Source of the DNA: Bacteroidales bacterium
GTDB lineage: Bacteria; Bacteroidota; Bacteroidia; Bacteroidales; P3
Assembly (NCBI GenBank): GCA_017542345.1
Contig: JAFXXI010000025.1
Span: forward strand, 1 to 54,923
Direction: 5' to 3'
Length of the DNA stretch: 54,923 bases
Shown here: positions 50,973 through 54,923 of the stretch, piece by piece
Position numbering within the stretch: position 1 is the first letter of the stretch
Layout of the letters: every line of letters begins with the position of its first letter
Position numbers and translations under genes: made by a program
Notes under the pieces: model-generated
Seen by the model: only the letters and a program-made list of their open reading frames with translations
Told to the model about the DNA's origin: nothing
Database searches by the model: none

Positions 50973-51003
50973 TTTGTCAGAATAAAAAAAAGTTGTACTT
51001 TTG
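50973..51003 (+). promoter_or_regulatory. Promoter of the tRNA-Val gene
   Basis: TTTG (50973-50976), a 19-bp spacer and TACTTTTG (50996-51003, followed by CA) form a full Bacteroidota promoter, 33 bp before the tRNA 5' end. Confidence 0.78.
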
Positions 51004-51036
51004 CACCCGATTTCGACAGCCGGAATCCAGCGAAAT

Positions 51037-51111
51037 GGTCTGTTAGCTCAGTTGGTTCAGAGCGCTTCCTTCACACGGAAGAGGTCGAGAGTTCGAATCT
51101 CCCACAGACCA
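51037..51111 (+). tRNA. tRNA-Val (anticodon CAC)
   Basis: The cloverleaf folds fully. The acceptor stem GGTCTGT pairs with ACAGACC, the D arm is GCTC/GAGC, and the anticodon arm is CTTCC-TTCACAC-GGAAG with CAC at positions 34-36, reading GTG. The T arm is GAGAG-TTCGAAT-CTCCC with one A-C mismatch. The discriminator is A and CCA is not encoded. It has its own promoter and terminator, so it is a single-gene unit. Confidence 0.95.
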
Positions 51112-51117
51112 CACAGA

Positions 51118-51145
51118 GACACCTTCAAGGGTGTCTTTTTTTTTG
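51118..51145 (+). terminator. Intrinsic terminator after tRNA-Val
   Basis: GACACC (51118-51123) pairs with GGTGTC (51130-51135), followed by a run of nine Ts. It begins 7 nt after the tRNA. Confidence 0.85.
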
Positions 51146-51265
51146 TTGTAGGATAGCGCGTGATGTTCATGGGTGTTGGTTTTCGGATGCAAAAATACGA
51201 CTTTTTTGCCACATGGGACACAATTTTCAATATGGCACCGCGTTAAAGAAGAAACGAAAGGAAAT

Positions 51266-52021
51266 ATGATACGGGAAGAAACGGTATTTGGCCCCATCTT
51301 CAGCCGGCGGTTGGGAAGTTCGCTGGGCATTAACCTGCTGCCGGAAAAGGGCAAGATTTGCAACTTCGACTGCATCTATTGTGAATGTGGATGGAACCGG
51401 GACGGACGAAATGACACAGTGCTCCCCACGGCGGAAAAGGTGAGGAACGATTTGGAGAGGATGCTGGTGCGGTTGAGTGCGGAAGGCACGCCGGTGGACA
51501 GCATTACGTTCAGCGGTGACGGAGAGCCGACGCTGAATCCGGAGTTTCCGCAGATCATTGACGACACTTTGCGTTTACGCAACCAGTATTACCCCAATGC
51601 TAAAGTCAGTGTGCTGAGCAACGCGACGCGCGTCCATGTGCCAGAAATCTTTGCTGCCTTGCAGAGGGTCGACAATCCAATAATGAAGATTGATGCACCG
51701 ACGAACGAATTGGCGGAGAAAATAAACCAGCCGGCGCCGGGGTACGATGTACAGCGTGTAGTTGCTGCACTTGAGCAGTTTGGTGGCAACTTTGTGTTGC
51801 AGACCTGCATGTTGAGAAGCCCTGATTTTGATTCTTCCCGTCCAGAGGTAATAGCGCCTATGTTGGAGATTGTCCGGCAACTGAAGCCGTGGGAGTGGAT
51901 GGTGTACACGATTGACCGTCCCACGCCGATGCAGGGACTTGGCAAGTTTACAGTGGATGAGATGCGCGCCCTTGTGCAACCACTCATCGACGAAGGCTAC
52001 ACAATACAGATTAAGGGATAG
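51266..52021 (+). CDS. Radical SAM protein, MoaA/wyosine-synthase-like
   Basis: The ATG at 51266 (MIREETVFGPIFSRRLGSSL) gives 251 residues; the longer frame upstream has no support. The radical SAM motif CxxxCxxC is Cys32, Cys36 and Cys39 (ICNFDCIYCECGW), followed by TFSGDGEPTLNPEFP and VSVLSNATRVHVPEIF. The first 25 residues (FGPIFSRRLGSSLGINLLPE) are typical of a small radical SAM family annotated as wyosine-base-like or of unknown function. No auxiliary cluster is apparent, and substrate cannot be assigned. It lies alone, between the tRNA terminator and a bidirectional terminator shared with the C10 protease gene. Confidence 0.85.
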   Translation: MIREETVFGPIFSRRLGSSLGINLLPEKGKICNFDCIYCECGWNRDGRNDTVLPTAEKVRNDLERMLVRLSAEGTPVDSITFSGDGEPTLNPEFPQIIDDTLRLRNQYYPNAKVSVLSNATRVHVPEIFAALQRVDNPIMKIDAPTNELAEKINQPAPGYDVQRVVAALEQFGGNFVLQTCMLRSPDFDSSRPEVIAPMLEIVRQLKPWEWMVYTIDRPTPMQGLGKFTVDEMRALVQPLIDEGYTIQIKG

Positions 52022-52038
52022 TTTGAACCTACAAAAAA

Positions 52039-52075
52039 AGAGAGGCACCTGAAAAGGCGCCTCTCTTTTTTTTTC
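52039..52075. terminator. Bidirectional terminator between the convergent radical SAM and C10 genes
   Basis: AAGAGAGGC (52039-52047) pairs with GCCTCTCTT (52058-52066) plus a mismatched inner extension. It is followed by a run of Ts on the plus strand and flanked on the other side by a run of As, so it works in both directions. Confidence 0.88.
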
Positions 52076-52076
52076 G

Positions 52077-53555
52077 TTATTGAACTATGAACTTGCCGGA
52101 TGCTCCGCCAAGCCTGTAGATGTAGATGCCGGCCGGCATTTTGTCGATGTTGATGGTGACCACACCGTCGCCCGCCTGGACGTTTTGGCTGATGACGGGT
52201 CTGCCGTCGACAGAGTAGACGGTCAGCACGTCGGTTGTTGTGGTGCTGTAGGGGAGAGAGACGCTATACGATGCAGGATTCGGGTAGGCGGGTTTCAGCT
52301 GGGCGGTGCTGACAGGAGCGATGCCCTCGGTATGGGGCATGAAGTCCACGGCCGACGAATCAGCATGAGGCGGGATGAAGCCAATCATGCACGACTGGCG
52401 GAGGTTGAAGGTGTAATGGGTGTTGCTGAGATACATGCTGGTCTGGTCATTGGTCACTAGGTTGTACCAGCCGTCATCCGTGCCGCCCCAGCCCCAGTTG
52501 ATCCAGTACATGTTCGGTTGGTCATCGCGGTAGCCGCAGCATATCCACGCGTGGCCGCTGGCGTCGCTGCCTTCGTTGTTGGTTGACGAGGCTCCAGACA
52601 TATAAACAGGGCGGTTGAGCATCAACTCTCTGCGGATTTTGCCACAGAAGGCAGTGTCTCTTCCTTGGTTCTCGCGGTACACCTGGGTGCAGACATTATA
52701 TTTGAAGTAGGTGGCCATGTTGTTTGGCACGTTGGCAGAATAGGCTCCGCTGCCATCAATACCGTAACTCATGTCCATGGCGACACCGACAGCGTAGCAC
52801 AACTTGGCGACTTCTGCCTTCTTCGCGGCGGAAGAGTTCTCCGTCAGGCGGTTGGGCATGAGGGAGTAATTGAACTGCGTGTTGTCATAGTCAAAGCGAA
52901 GTACGGTGCCGTTCCAGTCATATCTATGGTATCCAAAAGGCTGGACGGGATATTTGTAGTAGTGGATAATCTGGGAAAGGGCGGTGGCGACACATCCCAC
53001 ATAGCAATAGTAACCGTTGATCTGGGGGCACATGGAGTTATAGAGGTGCCCATTGGGCTGTCCCTGATCCCAAGCTTCATCCATCAGGTAGTGCTCACCT
53101 CCCTTGGGGGTGTCGACTGATTTCTGCTTCAGGAGATTCTGCCACTCCTCAACGTCGGGGAACTGGTTCTTACGGTCTGCATTCTGGATGGCCATAATCA
53201 TGCCGCTGTAGTCGTTGACCCAGGCCATCATGTTGTCCGGCACATTGTTCATGTCCATGTTTCCGCAGCGGTCCGAGAAGGCCACCACGGGGTCCACGGC
53301 GCTGCTGCCTGCCATGATAATCCATCCCCAGTCGCTCACGTTGAAGAAGAAGCAGGCGGGAACATCGAGGTCGGGGTTAACAATCTGATGAATCAGCACC
53401 AGATCGTCTGCTTTGACGTCAGGAATGCTGCTATACACGCTCATGTAATATGCTGCTGCACTTTTTGCTTCTTTCTCCGAGATGTCGCGGGCTTGGACAG
53501 AGAAGCAGGAAACGACTAAAACAAAAAGCATTAGCGTGGAAATGACCTTTTTCAT
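52077..53555 (-). CDS. T9SS-exported C10 cysteine peptidase (streptopain family)
   Basis: A 492-residue protein with signal peptide MKKVISTLMLFVLVVSCFSVQA. An inhibitory propeptide follows (about 23-155), then the C10 catalytic domain: QINGYYCYVGCVATALSQII with catalytic Cys188, SDASGHAWICCGY with His335, and MYWINWGWGG with conserved Trp and Asn. A T9SS sorting domain ends the protein (about 415-492: KPAYPNPASYSVSLP, LTVYSVDGRPVISQNV, PAGIYIYRLGG). C10 peptidases of Bacteroidales, such as prtT or periodontain-like enzymes, degrade host proteins. The family pattern and pro-domain suggest secretion as a zymogen to the cell surface or medium. It has its own promoter and a shared terminator. Confidence 0.93.
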   Translation of the reverse strand: MKKVISTLMLFVLVVSCFSVQARDISEKEAKSAAAYYMSVYSSIPDVKADDLVLIHQIVNPDLDVPACFFFNVSDWGWIIMAGSSAVDPVVAFSDRCGNMDMNNVPDNMMAWVNDYSGMIMAIQNADRKNQFPDVEEWQNLLKQKSVDTPKGGEHYLMDEAWDQGQPNGHLYNSMCPQINGYYCYVGCVATALSQIIHYYKYPVQPFGYHRYDWNGTVLRFDYDNTQFNYSLMPNRLTENSSAAKKAEVAKLCYAVGVAMDMSYGIDGSGAYSANVPNNMATYFKYNVCTQVYRENQGRDTAFCGKIRRELMLNRPVYMSGASSTNNEGSDASGHAWICCGYRDDQPNMYWINWGWGGTDDGWYNLVTNDQTSMYLSNTHYTFNLRQSCMIGFIPPHADSSAVDFMPHTEGIAPVSTAQLKPAYPNPASYSVSLPYSTTTTDVLTVYSVDGRPVISQNVQAGDGVVTINIDKMPAGIYIYRLGGASGKFIVQ

Positions 53556-53596
53556 GTTATTATATTTTTATGTTTTCTATCTTATTTTTCGCGGTG

Positions 53597-53604
53597 CAAA
53601 GATA
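53597..53604 (-). promoter_or_regulatory. Promoter -7 element of the C10 peptidase gene
   Basis: On the minus strand this reads TATCTTTG followed by CAC. The ATG at 53555 is 41 bp downstream. No strong -33 TTTG is present at the expected spacing. Confidence 0.65.
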
Positions 53605-53705
53605 CGCTTTTTTTCTATAATGGAGGGAAAAAATCCCCTCTTCATAGGAATTAGTACCGGATGGTTGAACTTAATTGTATGGATATAAGGACTATTTTGG
53701 AATTA

Positions 53706-53746
53706 AAAAAGAGGGACCTCCCATCGGGAAGTCCCTCCTTTTTTGT
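53706..53746. terminator. Terminator after rplI, likely bidirectional
   Basis: AGGGACCTCCC (53712-53722) pairs, with one mismatch, with GGGAAGTCCCT (53726-53736). It is flanked by As on one side and Ts on the other. On the minus strand it ends the rpsF-rpsR-rplI transcript, 11 bp after the rplI stop. Confidence 0.85.
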
Positions 53747-53757
53747 TTGAATCGAGG

Positions 53758-54201
53758 TTATTCAGCCACGACCTCGAGGTTGAGTTCGGCTTTGATGTCT
53801 TTGTAGACATTCACCTTGGCGGTGTAGTTGCCGACAGCCTTGATGGCGTCGACGACGATGCTCTTGCGGTCCACATCGTAGTTGTGCTGCTCCTTCAGAG
53901 CCTCGGCAACCATGATGTTGTTGATGCCGCCGAAGAGCTGTCCGTTCTCACCGACCTTGACGATGAGTTTCACGGTCTTGCCGTTGAGGGCAGCCTGCTG
54001 GGTCTCAGCGTTCTTGCGGAGGGCTTCCTCCTTGTGGGCGCGCTGGCGCAGGTTCTCGGCGTGGATCTTCTTGTTCACCGGAGTGGCGATGATGGCCATC
54101 CCTTTGGGAAGAAGATAGTTGTTGGCATAGCCGTTCTTCACTTTGACGATTTCGTCCTTGTAGCCCAGGTTGGCCACATCCTGTTTCAGTATGATTTCCA
54201 T
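53758..54201 (-). CDS. rplI: 50S ribosomal protein L9
   Basis: The 147-residue product has the L9 hallmark N-terminus MEIILKQDVANLGYKDEIVK, with VKNGYANNYLLPKGMAI, then the long connecting helix (AENLRQRAHKEEALRKNAET) and the C-terminal domain (VGENGQLFGGINNIMVAEAL). It binds domain V of 23S rRNA near the L1 stalk. It is last in the rpsF-rpsR-rplI operon, 19 bp after rpsR, with a terminator behind it. The length and order are usual for Bacteroidota. Confidence 0.97.
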   Translation of the reverse strand: MEIILKQDVANLGYKDEIVKVKNGYANNYLLPKGMAIIATPVNKKIHAENLRQRAHKEEALRKNAETQQAALNGKTVKLIVKVGENGQLFGGINNIMVAEALKEQHNYDVDRKSIVVDAIKAVGNYTAKVNVYKDIKAELNLEVVAE

Positions 54202-54220
54202 CTATCTATCCTCCTTGTTA

Positions 54221-54487
54221 TTATTTGAGACAATCGGCGACGTAGGGCATCAGAGCGATATGACGGGCGCGCTTGATGGCCTGCGAGACCTTCTTCTGGT
54301 ACTTGTTCGAGGTGCCGGTGATGCGACGGGGCAGAATCTTGCCCTGCTCGTTGACGAACTTCAGCAGGAAGTCGGCATCCTTATAGTCAATATATTTAAT
54401 ACCGAGCTTTTTGAAGCGGCAGTATTTCTTGCGCTGGGTCTCCACGGCGATGGGAGTCAGATATTTGATTTCGCTTTCGTTAGCCAT
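54221..54487 (-). CDS. rpsR: 30S ribosomal protein S18
   Basis: An 88-residue protein with the S18 core [39 protein letters not shown] and [20 protein letters not shown]. It sits on the platform of the small subunit next to S6 and S11. No zinc-binding CxxC is present, so it is the C-minus form. It lies between rpsF (28 bp) and rplI (19 bp), as in most bacteria. Confidence 0.97.
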   Translation of the reverse strand: MANESEIKYLTPIAVETQRKKYCRFKKLGIKYIDYKDADFLLKFVNEQGKILPRRITGTSNKYQKKVSQAIKRARHIALMPYVADCLK

Positions 54488-54515
54488 TGTGATATCCTTT
54501 TAAACGGTTAAACAT

Positions 54516-54884
54516 TTAAGCCTCGGCGGGAGCTTCGGCGGTTGCGGGGGCTTCGGCCTTTTTGGCGCGCTTCTTCTCGTTGTAAGCCACGGCGTGCTTG
54601 TCCAGACTCACGGTGAGGAAGCGGAGCAGACGTTCGTCGCGCTTGTAGGCGACCTCGAGGTCGTTGATGACGCTACCCTCGGCCTTGAACTCAATCAAGT
54701 AATAGAAGCCGGTGGTCTTCTTGCGGATAGGATAGGCGAGCTTGCGCATACCCCAGTTGTTCTCGTACACAATCTCTGCGCCTTTCGAGGTCAGCAGGTC
54801 GGTGTACTTCTTTACCGTTTCCTTCATCTGTTCTTCAGACAAAACGGGAGTTGCAATGAAAACTGTTTCGTACTGTTTTACCAT
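54516..54884 (-). CDS. rpsF: 30S ribosomal protein S6
   Basis: A 122-residue protein that begins [20 protein letters not shown] and contains [40 protein letters not shown] and [14 protein letters not shown], all S6 features. The C-terminal tail is short and Ala/Glu-rich ([15 protein letters not shown]), a common extension in the phylum. S6 binds S18 and 16S rRNA helices 22-23. It is first of the three-gene operon; the promoter probably lies beyond the window, as only 39 bp of A+T-rich leader are visible. Confidence 0.96.
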   Translation of the reverse strand: MVKQYETVFIATPVLSEEQMKETVKKYTDLLTSKGAEIVYENNWGMRKLAYPIRKKTTGFYYLIEFKAEGSVINDLEVAYKRDERLLRFLTVSLDKHAVAYNEKKRAKKAEAPATAEAPAEA

Positions 54885-54923
54885 TGTTTTGTTGTTTTGT
54901 TATTTGTTGTTAGTGTTATAAAA

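Noticed and set aside
1-54923. CRISPR array, prophage, transposase, restriction or abortive-infection system
   Set aside because: I found no regularly spaced direct repeats with unique spacers, and no integrase, transposase or phage structural gene. The CPBP and helicase genes look like ordinary chromosomal genes rather than a known defence locus.

Overview
The window is a chromosomal segment of a Bacteroidota bacterium, most likely Bacteroidales. The evidence is a complete core type IX secretion system (T9SS) locus in the order porP-gldK-gldL-gldM-gldN plus a second gldN-like gene, four proteins with T9SS C-terminal sorting domains, a C10 peptidase, a UpxY-type antiterminator, and repeated use of the Bacteroidota promoter motif TAnnTTTG with few Shine-Dalgarno-like sites. 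Most genes are GC-rich and tightly packed. I saw no insertion sequence, prophage or CRISPR array. The genus cannot be set from reading alone.

Layout. 1-3.5 kb: end of an exported YD-repeat protein, then hutI, lolD and rlmB with overlapping ends. 3.7-15.6 kb: one ORF for a 3956-residue T9SS-exported surface protein (MAM-like, beta-helix, CARDB-like and GEVED-like modules plus a sorting domain), followed after 12 bp by tilS. 16.8-18.1 kb (minus): a T9SS plug-family protein (DUF5103). 18.5-21.2 kb: an AT-richer pair of unknown exported proteins. 21.3-26.4 kb: miaB, a PASTA protein, another T9SS cargo protein and an RluD-type pseudouridine synthase. 26.4-29.8 kb: exported GH3 and GH29 glycosidases. 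29.9-33.5 kb: LD-carboxypeptidase, a polysaccharide-deacetylase-like protein, KdsC-like phosphatase and RlpA-like protein, all envelope-related. 33.7-40.7 kb: the T9SS core. 40.8-43.0 kb: DRTGG protein, GHKL ATPase and a [FeFe]-hydrogenase-like iron-sulfur protein. 43.0-45.9 kb (minus): superfamily 1 helicase and a CPBP membrane protease. 46.2-49.5 kb: aspS, menA, menG. 49.5-51.2 kb: a candidate small RNA, an orphan UpxY/NusG-like gene, a ComEA-like protein and tRNA-Val(CAC). 51.3-54.9 kb: a radical SAM enzyme, a T9SS-exported C10 protease, and the rpsF-rpsR-rplI ribosomal operon.

How it fits together. The window holds both the T9SS machine (PorP-like, GldK/L/M/N, plug) and several of its clients (giant surface protein, two other cargo proteins, C10 protease), alongside envelope, menaquinone and tRNA/rRNA-modification genes.

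Less ordinary features. (1) A GC-rich, hairpin-forming intergenic repeat is present in three copies (about 18.2, 29.8 and 45.9 kb). Its G-rich arm is built of roughly 11-bp GGGACCGGAG-like units. (2) The three-gene hydrogenase-like module keeps all four H-cluster cysteine ligands but has Phe at the proton-relay Cys position, which suggests sensing rather than H2 turnover. (3) A strong hairpin terminator lies immediately before the start codon of the second gldN. (4) A roughly 90-nt small RNA candidate lies behind the orphan antiterminator gene. (5) Period-7 microrepeats occur at gene ends and inside menG.
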